A stretch of 64,000 bases of DNA. Origin: Sphaerolaimus hirsutus (taxonomy: Eukaryota > Nematoda > Chromadorea > Monhysterida > Sphaerolaimidae). A program made the position numbers and the translations under genes. Where the stretch lies: positions 744,001-808,000 of the forward strand of contig OZ038459.1 in the NCBI GenBank assembly GCA_964036195.1. The letters are read 5' to 3'. This document shows, piece by piece, positions 32,807 to 45,400 of this stretch; the stretch's first letter is position 1; every line of letters starts with the position of its first letter. The notes under the pieces were generated by a model, which did not search any database, was not told the origin of the DNA, and saw only the letters and a program-made list of their open reading frames with translations.

Positions 32807-33339
32807 TAGGGTTCAAACGGGATTGACTTTTCGGGATCGGGATCGGGATTCACTTTTTGAGATTTCGGGATCGGGATCGGGATTGGGGTTTCGGGATCGG
32901 GATTGGTATTTTGAGATTTCGGGATTGGTATTTTGAGATTTCGGGATCGGGATTGGCCGGGATTGGGGTCACGGGATCGGGATTGACATTTTTTCGGGAT
33001 AGAGATTTTTGTCACTGTTCTGGCATTCACAGTTGTTCATAAAGGTCTCAAAACACTGTTGGATGCCAGAAAAGTGACATAAAATGGACGCTGGGGGTCA
33101 CGCAAAAATGTCATTTTTCCACGTTTTATAATTTCCATTTTCCACTATTTTTTCCGGGATCGGGATCCCGGACTTGGGAGATTCTCGGGATCGGGATCGG
33201 TAGTTGAAAGTTTTCGGGATCGGGATCGGGATTGGTATTTTTGGATTTCGGGATCGGGATTGGGATTGGGGTTTCGGGATCGGGACTGCTAAATCCCGGA
33301 ATTTCACGGGATCGGGATCGGGATCCCGTTTGAACCCTA
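32807..33339. mobile_element. hAT-like MITE, TAGGGTTCAAACG ends, CGGGATCGGGAT arms
   Basis: Perfect 8-bp duplication ACACGGTG (32799-32806, 33340-33347). Both arms are arrays of GATCGGGATCGGGATTGG units. It lies upstream of the known HMGCR exons, probably in another intron. Confidence 0.93.
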
Positions 33340-33347
33340 ACACGGTG

Positions 33348-34511
33348 CCACAGGCTTTTCTATATCATATATTTTACAGTTCTTTATAATCTTACGTTAT
33401 TCACATTCTCTGACGCACATTTGATATTAACAGACGGCTCTTTACGATTGAAAATGCGGCGGCACTTCTCAAAATCTCGACTGTACAAAAACGGGAGGGG
33501 AAAAAGTAATGGGACATACTAAAACAGGAAACAAATGGGCGTAGTGCACGAAACAGAGCATCAACTGTAAAGTGACGCGTATTTTCGCACCCAACGTGTT
33601 TACGTGTTTGTTTACAGCGTGGGCGGGTGGACGTGGCGAAACAGCAAAATCGTTTCGGAAAAAAACGTAAAAGCAGGAGAAATCATGGCATGGATCGCGC
33701 ACATTATCGTATTGTATGTGAATTTGGTAAATTTCCAAATTTGTATTTGGATACGATTACATATTGTACGAACGAGAGTTAAAGACATCAGATCGTTCTC
33801 GTAAAAGACACAAGACATAAGAGTCACCAAAAATGTCCGCGGAATGCGAACAAGTAACCGAAAATGGTCGCTAATGGCGGCCCACACCAGCATGCTGCGC
33901 CGGTTCACCATCGTTAACGGCGGTATACAAACGGGTGTATCCAAACATTTTTTTGGAATGTTGCCAACTTAACATTCGAAATCATTTGCTTGAAAGGATA
34001 AAATAGAAAAACAATAATCCGTGTAAACCAAAATGTTCATGACGTCATAAATTTCTTAGTCAATTAAGTCAATGGAAAACGGCTTTAACTGACCGATTTA
34101 TATGAAAATACATTCAAATAATGCGGTGTTTATCGTATAATAACGGAACAAAAATCAGAGAGTTGCTCAGATGTTTTTCTTGATGTCCACTGAAGGTTAT
34201 TTACCCACTTACCGATTGTGCACACGTACGATTGTGTATTTTCATTATTTCCCGAGAGGATCGGGTCACGTATGTTTACTTGGCACACGTCCAAGTTACT
34301 TGTAGCGTATTGTACTTTGAGAAATTTTTCCTTAATTTGTGCGTTTTCAGGTCCTACAGCAAACTGTTTTAAAATAGTCTCTGATTTGCATATGAAGAGT
34401 GCCATTCTAAAAGTGCACAAGTGCCAAATCGAGAAAAATCGAGTTAAGTGTTTATTTGACTTCCACGTATAGTTTTTCACATAAAAAATCAAGGTCCATG
34501 TCATTCCCAAG
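33348..34511. other. No recognised gene; weak possible exon at 33815-33925
   Basis: Less repetitive than its surroundings. A minus-strand frame beginning MVNRRSMLVWAA could be an N-terminal exon of HMGCR, but it has no convincing match to the HMGCR N-terminus and no clear splice context. The remainder is AT-rich. Confidence 0.25.
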
Positions 34512-34514
34512 ATA

Positions 34515-34677
34515 GGGCCCACACACGCTATTTGACATTAACACCAAATGTCAACTGGTGCCGATCCCAATTCAATGCTTGCTGACGGGTGGACGAACAA
34601 CGTTTAAACGCAATCTTTGAATCGGGAACGGAACCAGTTGACATTTGGCGTCGATGTCAACTAGCGTGTGTGGGGCC
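34515..34677. mobile_element. 163-bp MITE related to the 3.7 kb elements, second copy
   Basis: Ends GGGCCCACACACGCTATTTG and inverse, flanked by ATA (34512-34514, 34678-34680). Confidence 0.92.
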
Positions 34678-36242
34678 ATACAGTGGTACCGATTTTCAGA
34701 CAAACAGAATGCAAACAGAAATTGAAAAATCGCAATGATTTATAGCCTTGTAGGCATTTAGGGATTTTCCTTCTATATAGTCACTAATCCACCCACACTT
34801 CCATTTTTGCATCATGGAATAGAGTTTCAATCAGAATGCCAGCATCTATAAAAATGTACAAATGACCGGACAGGGACAAGGTTTGGAAACCTTATATGTA
34901 ACCGAAATGGAAAACAGAAAGTTAGATTTTCACAGAAATGCGAAAAAATGGGGTCGGAATAAGTTCCAACACACAACAAAATTGTGTCGCGCAGTTTTTG
35001 CGCGACACACGTGTGTCGCGCAGGTAGTGATGGAATGGCGCCATGGCAGTGGTGCAATTTTAGGGCGCCAGGGTGTTGTGCCATGGCACCACTTTTGCAC
35101 GACACACGTTTTGTCGCGCAGTTTTGCGCAAGAAAAGTTTGTTGTGCAGGAGACAACGCTGGTGATGGAATACCGCAATAGCCTCAAGTGGTGCCAGCAC
35201 TATGGCGCCATTCCATCGCTACCTGCGCGACAAACTTATGTCACGCAAAAACTGCGCGACACAATTTTGTTGTGCGTTGAAAATTCCGGTGAGCCGAAAA
35301 AATGACTGAAAGTTTGCTGGTATTTTAACACAAAAATTCACATATACTCGGCGGACCGCAAAGTATGTGCAGTAAATTTAATGAATAAAATCTTGTGATA
35401 AATTTCGTAATTAAGTAGTTATTCCACAGTAAAAACGAAATATTATGACAAAGAACTGCGTAATTTTTGGTTCATTGTTCAGATGTGTTATGGTAGGTTT
35501 CCATACCAAGTGTGATGTCCGTCGAGTATACCATTAACGAAGGCAAAAAAAATTAGATATTCGAAAACATTTTGGAATTTTCAAATTTTTATTCCACGCC
35601 TGGAAAAACACTTAAAAATCGATTTATTTTTCAAACAATTCAAAAATTCAAATTTCTGGTTACCTTTTTGTTCTAAGCTTTGTTCTAAGCCAAATTTGCA
35701 ACATAGGTATCTCATTTCATGTCTATGCATAGGTGGCGAAATAAGGTTTTCGTTTTTTGATCTACACTTGTTTAACAAAGCCGATAAATTCCAAACCCTA
35801 CTGATATTTGCATATTTGCACAGGCTAAATTTAATACCAATCATTTTATTTGCCCCATGGAAGATCGAATGTTTGCGTGTATTTCACTTGCGTTTTTTAA
35901 TTATTTGCAACATTTCAAAAGCATAAATAGTAAATGAGTGGTTAACGTGAATGACGATGCAAAGCAGTTTTGCTAACAGTTCCTTTGTAATAAGAGTTGG
36001 CAAACTCCCATCATATGCCTATACTGTACAATGTGGAGTCGACAGCTTACAAAAAGGTATATTTTTCAATGTGATAATGTGAAACTTTCTCATTGCTGAT
36101 TTTTTACATACATTGCGTGATGCTTCCATCTTTATTAGCCTCAAATTCTACAAAAAATGGCGTAGTAAAATGTGCTTAAAGCAGTGCGCAGTCATATTGC
36201 CCACTGGCATTTATGGCGCCAGCACCACGGTGTCACTGTATA
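34678..36242. repeat. Non-coding, with a palindromic CGCGACACACGTG region and GGCGCC arms
   Basis: At about 34960-35280, inverted GTGTCGCGCAG / CTGCGCGACA arms enclose a TAGTGATGGAATGGCGCC element (about 35028-35221). The rest (35300-36240) is AT-rich with chance frames only. Confidence 0.5.
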
Positions 36243-36358
36243 CCGTATTTACTCGAATAATTCCCCCCACTTGAATAATTCCCCCCTCGAATAATTCCCC
36301 CCTCAAAAATGTCTGACGAAAAAATAATTCCCCGGGGGAATTATTCGAGTAAATACGG
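36243..36358. mobile_element. Short TA-flanked G/C-tract MITE
   Basis: CCGTATTTACTCGAATAATT and its inverse, flanked by TA on each side. Only about 116 bp long. Confidence 0.88.
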
Positions 36359-36659
36359 TAGGTCAAATTTTAGAGGGGGGCTGAGCCCACCCTCATTCAC
36401 TGGACACCATTAACAAACAGCCCTCCGATTCAAAAATCCTGGAAACGTTCTTAATCTTGACAGTAAGTATACAACTGCTTTACAGAAAAGTTATGTACAT
36501 ACCAGTTGACTATGATAATGTAAGAAGAGTGAATTGTTTGAAAGTTATGTCATTGCATTTGTGATGAAGTGATATTGAGTGTCAAAATGTGATGTTGGCA
36601 TATTGATTGGATCGAACGTGGAATAGAAATGAACTCTCCAATTTATTCTGATCATTTTA

Positions 36660-37010
36660 ATGGTAGATTTACAAAAATTGGGTACTGTATTTCTTTTAAT
36701 TGAACAGCATACCTCCAATAGAACGGCAGGTTTTGACTTTTTTGCACTCAGGAAAACGATAGAACGGCAGCCTCCAATAGAACGGCAGGTAGATGAAAGA
36801 TACAAAATGGATGGCGAGAAAATTCAAGGCACTCAAATCTTGATATAAAATAAAAAGTTGATATCAAAAAAATTTAATTAAAAAATGTTCAAATAAAAAT
36901 GCGTTGAATAATTGGTCGAAAAATAGAACGGCAGACTCTAATAGAACGGAGGGTAACGTCGACGGAAAAAATATAACGGCGCTCTTCTAATAGAAATATA
37001 CGTAAAATAA
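36660..37010. repeat. AATAGAACGGCAG motif arrays
   Basis: Repeats of CCAATAGAACGGCAG and TAATAGAACGG like those in 40349-41694, with a CTGTATTTCTTTTAAT start near 36685. No target duplication could be defined. Confidence 0.55.
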
Positions 37011-37029
37011 ACGGTGGAGATTAAAATTC

Positions 37030-37260
37030 AGATTATTGAACCCTGCAAGATTCAGCCCATGCAAAATCCCCAAACCTGCAGACAATGCAAAGTGTCAAAA
37101 GTCGTGTAAAAAGCCATGGAAAATTACATGCTGCAGGGCATTTTACACGAATTTCGACACTTTGCGTGACATTTTGCGTGACAATTTACATTTTCCAAGG
37201 CATTTTAGATTTTGGCACTTTGTCTGACATTTGACATTTTAATGGGCAATTACGATGACT
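37030..37260. repeat. Decayed introner-family copy upstream of the peptide gene
   Basis: CAATGCAAAGTGTCAAAAGTC, GGGCATTTTACACG and TTTGCGTGACATTT units in inverted order, like the body of the HMGCR introners, but with eroded ends. Confidence 0.5.
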
Positions 37261-37458
37261 TTTGGAATGTGCTACTCCAATGGATAATTGGTAGCTACTC
37301 CAATGAATAATTCCCAAGTAATTATTTAGAATACCAATTACCGAGTGCTACACACCAATTAATTTTACAATCCTCAATCAGCGCCAGACATAATTGCCAA
37401 TTAACTAATTAATTACTCAGCGCACGTAAAATTGGCCGGTGGCCGACTTGGCGGCGAG

Positions 37459-37467
37459 TATATATAA
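37459..37467 (+). promoter_or_regulatory. TATA box of peptide gene 1
   Basis: TATATAAAA lies about 100 bases before the ATG. The flanking sequence (37260-37560) is duplicated upstream of gene 2, where the same ACTCGCAG/ACTACAAAAA leader occurs. Confidence 0.6.
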
Positions 37468-37564
37468 AACACGGTTAACAGTAGGTATATAGAAACACAG
37501 CGATAACATACGAGATACCAAATACTACTACTCGCAGTCGAGACTACAAAAAGTGGAAGTGGAG

Positions 37565-37667
37565 ATGGAAAAACTCGGAGCGATCATTTTTTGCGCCGCC
37601 ATTGTGCTTCTGCTGGTCGGAAATGGCGCCGAGGTGGAAGCGAGGAGAGTCAGTTTCGGTTTTCGTG
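37565..37667 (+). CDS. Peptide gene 1, exon 1 (signal peptide)
   Basis: ATG at 37565. 34 codons plus one base, donor CGTG|GTCAGT. A second GTCAGT nine codons earlier would give the wrong phase for exon 2. Confidence 0.75.
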
Positions 37668-38626
37668 GTCAGTTTTGGAATATGCCGCCACAGGTTTTCC
37701 TGGGTTTATGACGGCCAGTTTGTATTTTTCATTTTTGAGTTAAAATGGGGGATTTCTCAAACATAGGTACTCCCTATCGGGAACAAAATACTTTACTCAC
37801 AGTAAAAAAAACACACATTTTCTTCACGTTTTCTGTACTCAGGGGGTGAGTAAAACGAAAATACATTACGTTTAAGTTGAATAGGTTCGATAATTACTTG
37901 TTTACGACGAAAACAAAATTCAAATAAAACAAAATCGAAAAAAATATCACGAAAATATATGATGTAAACGAATGAGCTTGGCCAACTGCCAAAAGGTGAA
38001 TAATTGTCTTAGCTACCTACATTACCCTACAATGGACTCTACATGTGCAGGGGCCCGTTTCTACGCCACTCGGTCGCAGCCGGGCATCAACAGATACCTC
38101 CCTCGGAGGGTGCGCGCTAACTCCCGGCCCTACGGCGGCAGGCGCTTTTCCTTCGGTTTGTGCCATTTTGTTTTATCGGTTTGAGTTTTTAATTGTCATC
38201 GTATGTGAAATGTGAAACGGGAATTCGAGGGGTCGAATTTTCTATTTACACCTCGGTGAAAAGATGAAACGAAAATGATGATAAAATCGTTTTTGGGTTT
38301 TCTGTTACGTCAGGCCATTTTTATTGTGGTGTTTATGTTAATTTAAACAGAAATGTACAGTGACAGCGCACATGTTTTCAAAAGCTCATGTTTTACTATT
38401 GCTGTGGAAAAACATTCTGTTCTGAATATTTCAAGATATTCAGGGTGCACAGTTGATTAATTCGTGGTTTATCTGTAAAAATGTGAGTTCCCACTCTCCT
38501 CGAAGAATTATCATTTGAGTTTGAAAAAATCCTTTGAGGGTTACTCAACGAGTGTGCTGTACGATTTTTGTTGAATTTCATCTCAATAAAACCTCAACAT
38601 TATCAATTTCAGGTCGACGCGGATGA
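37565..38626 (+). CDS. Secreted amidated-peptide precursor, gene 1
   Basis: Three exons (37565-37667, 38051-38155, 38613-38626) join in phase to 73 codons. Residues 1-26 form a signal peptide (MEKLGAIIFCAAIVLLLVGN, then GAEVEA). The rest holds four dibasic RR sites at residues 27-28, 53-54, 65-66 and 71-72. The end reads PYGGRRFSFGRRG, stop. FSFG followed by RR is a classic C-terminal amidation and cleavage signal; the Gly codon and RRG-stop are created only by splicing to the tiny last exon, which supports the model. Candidate products are VRANSRPYGG(RRFSF-amide) and VSFGFRGARFYATRSQPGIN onward. I do not recognise the family. An Arg/aromatic-rich secreted peptide could also be antimicrobial. 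Confidence 0.75.
38051..38155 (+). CDS. Peptide gene 1, exon 2
   Basis: The acceptor is ACATGTGCAG. It encodes ARFYATRSQPGINRYLPRR, VRANSRPYGGRRFSF. The donor is TTCG|GTTTGT. Confidence 0.75.
38613..38626 (+). CDS. Peptide gene 1, exon 3 (amidation signal and stop)
   Basis: TCAATTTCAG precedes GTCGACGCGGATGA. Joined to exon 2 it gives Gly-Arg-Arg-Gly-stop. The same 14 bases occur in gene 2 at 51784. The 3' UTR follows. Confidence 0.7.
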
Positions 38627-38909
38627 CAGACACACAAATGGATAAGTCGACAAATTTTGGTCGTCGCTTATCTGACTTGTGATTTTGTGATACGTGTTTG
38701 AATATTTTCAGTTGATTTTCACGTTATTCTCGGCGGACCACAAAGTATGCATTCACTCATACTTATGTCTTACGCGCCAACGCGATAATTCATTCAAAAA
38801 AAATGCATAGCATGCGGTCCGCAGAGTATAAATACAAATGTGTCATATTGACATAAATATTGTGAAGTTTAGGCTGCATCAGTGCTTTTTGTATTGTGTT
38901 TTCATATTA

Positions 38910-39344
38910 CCGTATTACCTCGAATTATCCCCCCCTTGAATTAACCCCCCCTCGAATTAACCCCCCCTCAAAATCGGCTGGGGAAATAATAAACCCCCCC
39001 CTCGAAATACCCCCCCCCCTTCGGAATGATGTACGTCATGTACATAATAAATACGTCATGTATGCAATGTACATGATGTATATTACTGTTTATCTGTATT
39101 GCAGCTACACATGGACATGTTTGTGTAGCTAATCTACGTTGTTATGTCCAAATATATCTTGTTTGGACACATTTATTACCTGTTTTGGGCATGCAAATGC
39201 CTACAATTTACTACGATCCTTACGAAAATTTCTGACGAAATAATAAGACCCCCCCTCGAATAAACCCCCCCCTCGAATTAACCCCCCCTCAAATTTTGCT
39301 GGCGAAATAATAAACCCCCATGGGGGTATTTCGAGGTAATACGG
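38910..39344. mobile_element. TA-flanked G/C-tract MITE
   Basis: CCGTATTACCTCGAATTATC and the inverse end, TA on both sides, with CCCCCCCTCGAATTAAC blocks. Confidence 0.85.
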
Positions 39345-40348
39345 TATACCCCAATTTGGTGAATATAGATACTGTATATCGACTAAACCGCTCATCATAT
39401 TGGTGTTAGGATATTTATTGTACATTATTTTTGAATAAAGTATTGAAAAATGACTCAACTGTCTGTCGCGTAAAAATGAACCAATCTCTCAGTCGATTAT
39501 TCAGATGGTTATGGTAGATGTCAGTTCAGTACAAGCGCAATTAGCATAGAGAAATAGGTGGTTTTAAGAAAATATAATTCAATATTATCTCTTAAAATCA
39601 AAAAAGAATCAAAGAAAATATAATTTGATCTGTCCAAAAGATGAAAATAAAAAAAAATAAAAAAAACTATACAAAAATCATTTAGTTTCATTTATTTTTG
39701 ATATTTAAAAAAGCAAATCCCTCAGAGACCCCTTGATAAATCCCCTCGATGCTTTTTAAAGCGCTATTATTTTCATCACATCTTTGTCAGCATCACACCT
39801 ACCATATTTCCTCGAAATATCCCCCCTCAAAATGGACACTATGAAATAATTACCCACCCCCTCGAAATACCCCCCCCCCAAATTGAGTGTACAGAGAACG
39901 TAAATACATGACAAACCTGCGGTTTTGTGATTCGGGCAATGCTAAACACACGTAAAAACAATGAATTGTTACGTTAGAACACTTATATAAGTCAATAGAC
40001 TCTTATATATAGCGGTTATTGTTGCATAATAATAAGTCCCTCCTCGTTTAACCCCCCTCAAAATTCTCACTCTGAAACAATCACCCGCCGGGGGGTATTT
40101 CGAGAAAATACGGTAGATTTGTCACAGTTTCGTCTGACAAAAATAGGGCATTGACTTTGGTGCTATTTAGCTGCATGGTGCGGCCGCCGAATTGTCCCGC
40201 CGTTCGGCAATTTTCCAATGTCACAGTGGCTGGGCGGGAAAATTTTTTATGAAAATTCAAAAATTAATATTTTTTCAAAATTTTCCGTGCATCTTAGCGT
40301 GAAAATGCGCGATTCCCAATCCGACACTAGTTGACAACCGATAAGTTA
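39345..40348. repeat. AT-rich interval with another G/C-tract MITE (39802-40113)
   Basis: 39802-40113 has CCATATTTCCTCGAAATA... and ...TATTTCGAGAAAATACGG with TA outside. The rest is A/T-rich with no exon. Confidence 0.6.
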
Positions 40349-41694
40349 TTACTGTATTTCTTCTAATAGAATGGCATACTTCCGATAGAAGGGCACATCC
40401 AACAGAACGGCGTGTTTTGGCACTTTTTACACACAAAAAAAATGGCAGGCAAAAAAATAGAATGGCAGCCTCTAATATAGGCAGTCTCCAATAGAATGGC
40501 AGGCAGAAATCACGTTGGAAGGCTGCTAAAACGAAAAAATATAGCAAAAATGCATAGCGAGAATGTTCAAAGAGTTCAAAACGATTATTATAAGCACTAC
40601 CTATTTGTTTCATATTGGCGCTACACAAGCTTCGTTTCATGGTTCTAATTTGAAAGCTAGACCGAAATCTTGTCGACTGCTTAACCAGTAGTTCATTTCT
40701 GTAAACTAATAATTGAGGCGTCCAATTCTAAAAGTCGACAAGTCCAAAATATGAAAATTTCGAGTTAGGCCCGGAAACGTCATCTGGGGCTACCTCCGCA
40801 CATTATTCATCATTTTCCATAATTTTTTTGACCTCACATGCCCATATGGCAGAGTGCCAAATTTGACATTTTTGGGGAAAAATGCAAAAAATTTGGGCAA
40901 GAAGTCGACAACTCCACTTACTTTTGGGCTAAAAGTCGACAAGTCCATCCTGCGCATCCTTTTTTTATGTGAAAAAAACGCAAGAAATGTGATAAGTCCA
41001 CTATGGGCACCGATTTCTAAAAGCCGACAAGTACATAAATTTCCCATAAGGGAGGCGCAACGCGGGCGGGAACAAAAATGTTCTTGCCTGCAAGAAGGCG
41101 ACAAGTCCAATTCCCTCCCAAAAACAGTTTTGCTCTGACCGAATGGAATTTTATGGACACCCCATTTTTCACATATACGTTGTTATTAGGGGCTGAAAAT
41201 TTGACACTTTATTGTCAACATATGGAACTTAATGGAAAGCATGAGAGAGCCAAATTGGACACGCACCACGGGCCTGGAATTGGGTTTGAAACTTAAAATG
41301 CGATTTACTCAAAATCACATTTTGTGGACTTGTCGACTTTTAGAATTAGACGCCTCAATTGCATCCTGAATAGGTAATACTAGTGCGCTAAGTCTAAGTG
41401 GTCGGTTGCGGGATGGTGGAAGCGTCAATCAGCGTTCGCATCGCCATTCAGTTTTTGAACGAGTTTTCAAATAGGAACCATGAAAACTAGCTTGTGTGGA
41501 TACACTATGTTTTGTTTGAATTGGTGCCCTGATAATCCAACGTTGCATACTCATGTTGTATTAAAAAAGAAAACCATTTTCAAATGTAAAATGTGTGCAA
41601 AAATTGGTGAAAAAATAGAACGGCAGCCTCCAATAGAACGGCAGGTAAAAAAGTTATAAAAATAGACTGGCGTTCTTTTATTAGAAGAAATACG
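40349..41694. mobile_element. TA-flanked MITE with AATAGAACGGCAG arms, interrupted by the TTGAGGCGTC element
   Basis: Left end CTGTATTTCTTCTAATAGAA, right end TTATTAGAAGAAATACGG, with TA outside. The arms carry CCAATAGAACGGCAGG units. The 646-bp element 40713-41358 is inserted inside. Confidence 0.75.
40713..41358. mobile_element. TTGAGGCGTC MITE, second copy, inverted
   Basis: Same sequence as 25768-26409 in opposite orientation. Ends TTGAGGCGTCCAATTCTAAA and inverse. Confidence 0.9.
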
Positions 41695-42414
41695 GTATCA
41701 CAGTATCATTCACTTTGATCGGTAGTGATGCAACAGGCACAGTGTGCAGCAACCCTGGTTGTACCAAGCCTTGTCGATCAATGTGACACAATCTTTGGGA
41801 AAATCTTTCCCATGATACAATGCCAAATTAAACCAAATGTTGAGCAATTTGACGTCTGCGCCACATATAAAAGTTCATGTAAAAGGTGCTGTCAATGAAA
41901 GGCAGGCGCTGTCAATGAAAGGCGACATTCCTAGACCATACCAAATGCGTTGGAAATGTCAAATGTCACATGTCAATGCAAAGTGCCCAAAGATGTGTAA
42001 AATGGCATGGAAAAATACTTGCTGCATGGGCATTTTACCCGAATTTTGACACTTTGCATGACTTATGAGATTTTACAGGGCATTTTACACAAGTTTTGAC
42101 ACTTTGCATGACCTTTTACATTTTAATGAGTTTTTTCCGAGGTTTTCCGAGGTTTGACAGCATGACACACGACATCGCATTTCACACGACTTTTAAGAGG
42201 CAGGTCCAAAAGACTTTTGTTGCTTTTTAGATAACATTCATTGGATAGCATTTTGGATGGATACAACCCCCCGCCTGCGATAAACTTTTCAAGTTTTTTG
42301 AAATTAATTTTTTGAAAAAGTCTGTATTTGTGGTTGGCGTTTATTTTAAAGCTTTTTTGACATTTGTCATTTTAAAGGGAATTTTATAGGACTTTTGAAA
42401 TTTTGCGTGACATT
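41695..42414. repeat. Decayed introner-family sequence
   Basis: At about 41940-42130 and 42360-42414, repeats of GGGCATTTTACACAA, TTTTGACACTTTGCATGAC and GTGCCCAAAGATGTGTAAAA resemble the introner body. The ends are not intact. Confidence 0.45.
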
Positions 42415-45400
42415 GGGCCTCCACACGCTAGTTGACATCGCATTTTTCGCATGTAAAATGTCAACTCAGAGTCAACTGAAATTTTTCTCAGTTGACTCTA
42501 GTTGACAACGTACACACTAGTGATAATGTCAACTAGTAAATTTGGGCAGTACAGATATTTGTGTCACTGGCCGAGGCAACTAAAGCATACGCGTATTTTT
42601 TTTTGCGTACGCGTATGTTTTTTTGGCATACGCGAACGCAGAAAAACGTACGTGTATGTTTTTTTTGCGTACTTATACAAATGTTTGCGTACGCGTACAC
42701 AATTTATGCCTTTTGAATTGCCAAAAGTGTAAAAGTGAAAAAGTTAATTATGAATGTGATATTATTAGTGTTTTTTATGTCAAATGTGATATGTTGTGAT
42801 ATTTATGATTGTTATTTACTGTTGTTTTTACGTTTTTGAATGAAATTTTCCAAATTAGTTTTTTTATTACATATTTATTGAAGACACATACTAAAGTGAA
42901 AAATCACACAATCATCGATCTGGATCAAGTAAACGAACTTTTTTACGAAATTTTACATTTTGAAAAATTGAAATCAACGAAATTAAGTAACAGAAATTGC
43001 TGAAAACTTTAAAAAGCAACAATTTTAGAATTGGAAACAACAAAGTAAAGTGTGTACTACTCGGGTTTATTGACAAGTTTTGAATATTTTGACAAGTTTT
43101 GAATTGTTTAAAGAAAAACGAACAACTAAGAAAAAAAACAGATTTAGAAAAGAGAAAGAAAGATTCTTATCAAGTTGTAAAATTTTGAGAGAAATTGCAA
43201 ACAGAATCTGTTGAACAAAATTTTTTCTGCTTTTTACTCAGAAATATTTAGATAGTACATTTTAAAAATTAAATTCTGAAAATTTATAAATGTTGTTGTT
43301 GTGGTTTTGTAAATCTTTACATATCAAAAAATTTGTACGAAAAAAAAGAAGAGGAGATTCATTTTAAACTTGAACAATTTGGAGATTGAAAATAGCAAAC
43401 ATGAAAACTTTAATTGTTGCATTTTTGCATATTTTCAAAAAACATTTACAGCTTTTGACACAACTTTTTGAAATTTTTATTTTGAAAATTCAAGGTAAAA
43501 AAATTCAAAATTTAGTTATTCTTTAAAAGTTGCACTTTTGTGTCTAACAAAGAATTCATATCTGCTATCTATTTACTATTAACAACAAAACAAAAAGTTT
43601 CCAAATTATTATAAAAACAAGCACATTCAAATCTTTCCAAAAATTCAAAAATACTCAAAAATCATCGCAAAATACCAAACAAAACCACTAATTCCAGAAA
43701 ACATTCAAGCCATTTCACTTCAGACACCGCCCACTGCTGCCACTCTCCTGAAAGTATCAATAGAGTTAAGAATGGATTAGTCTATAAAATGTCAACTTAT
43801 ATATTGTTTACTTCACTACCATGCCCCACACAGGCTACTTGACAACGACAGAAAATGTCAACTGTTTCCTGTCCCAATCCAAAGCTTGCTTTTCAATTCC
43901 TGAAAGCGAGCTTTGAATGGGGATCAGTTTGGTTTGGAACTTTACATTTGGTGTTAATGTCAACTAGCCTGTGTGGGCCCTATTTTTCAATTATGAGGTG
44001 GAGCCAACCACTTACACACACACTCAAACTTATATAAGTTGACATTTTCAATCTATAAATATAACTATAAGCAACATAAATGACAACATGCAACCGTAAA
44101 TGTCAACTAATCTGTGTTTACATTTGCAGTTGACATTTTCATTTACAGTGTTCATTGAATTGACTTTTTGGCTGTTTCAAAAGTTTCAATAAAAGTGAAA
44201 ATCATGATCGAAAATGTCAACTGAGCTGAAAGTGTACGCTGCGTACGCTAGTATACGTTTTTTTTCATTTCAGTTGACACAAGTGTTGTGCGTACGATGT
44301 CAAGTACCCAAAATCGTATGAAAACGTCAAAAAACGTATGCAAAAGTGCGTATTTCCGGCAGTTGACTCAGCGCTCGCCGACTTTCCAAAAGTAACTTTA
44401 TTTATCCAATTTACATTCTATTTATACGAAATTTTAGGTACACATAGAGAAAAATAATGTGCATCTTTCATAGAAGAACTTTTTGCAAAGGAACAGTTCA
44501 AAAAAGTGTGAGAATTTTTTTTGTTGAAAATTTCCAAGTCAGTTGACATTGCGTTTTTTGTATACTATGAGTGCATATGCATATTGACATAAGCTACATA
44601 GACATTTTGTCAACTTCCAATTTTTTTCTACACTTCATGTGTTCAATAAACAATGCTTTTCAATACTAATGTTCTGATTTTGTTGATGCAGAGGTAGCTG
44701 CACCAGATATTACTATCACAAGGGACACTACTTGGTGACTGTTCATTTCTGCAAGTGCTGATTTGTGTGTGCAGTATGTGCATCCTTAAATTTATTTTTA
44801 CACTTATATTTTTTGCTATATTATTATTATTTTTTAAATTATTTTTATTTAAATTTTATTTTTTTATTTGTTTTAAATGTTTTTACTTATATTTTAATGT
44901 CCATTTTTTTAAATTGTTTTTTTTCTTAAAGTTTTATTATATTTATTTTTATGGGTATTTTATCTATTTTTTATTTTTCAATTATTTTTATTTTTTTAAA
45001 TAAATTTTATTGTTTTCATTTTAATTTTTACTAATTTTTTTATATTTTTACTTGAATTTTATAATTTTTATTATTATTATTTCATATTATAATTACTTTT
45101 TATTTATGAATTTTATAATTTTTATTATTATTTTTTTCTTCCTATTTTTATAACTTTTTTATTTATATTTCAATTAAATTTTCCTTATTTAATTCAATTT
45201 TTTATGTTAATTAATTATGTTTTTTTTATACAAAAAGATACTGTATACTGGCAAGATTTCTGAGTTAATGAGTCGGATTTAAAAGTTATGTCAACTGATC
45301 CATTTCTAGGTGAAATGAATCAGTTGACATATTTTTGTAAACTGTCAGTGTCAACTCATCAATTTTTGTCAGAGTTAGATATTTAGGTGTTAAAAATTGA

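Noticed and set aside
33612-33944. Minus-strand frame MVNRRSMLVWAA... as HMGCR N-terminus
   Set aside because: Only a loose resemblance to the start of HMGCR; no consistent splice site joins it to the linker exon.
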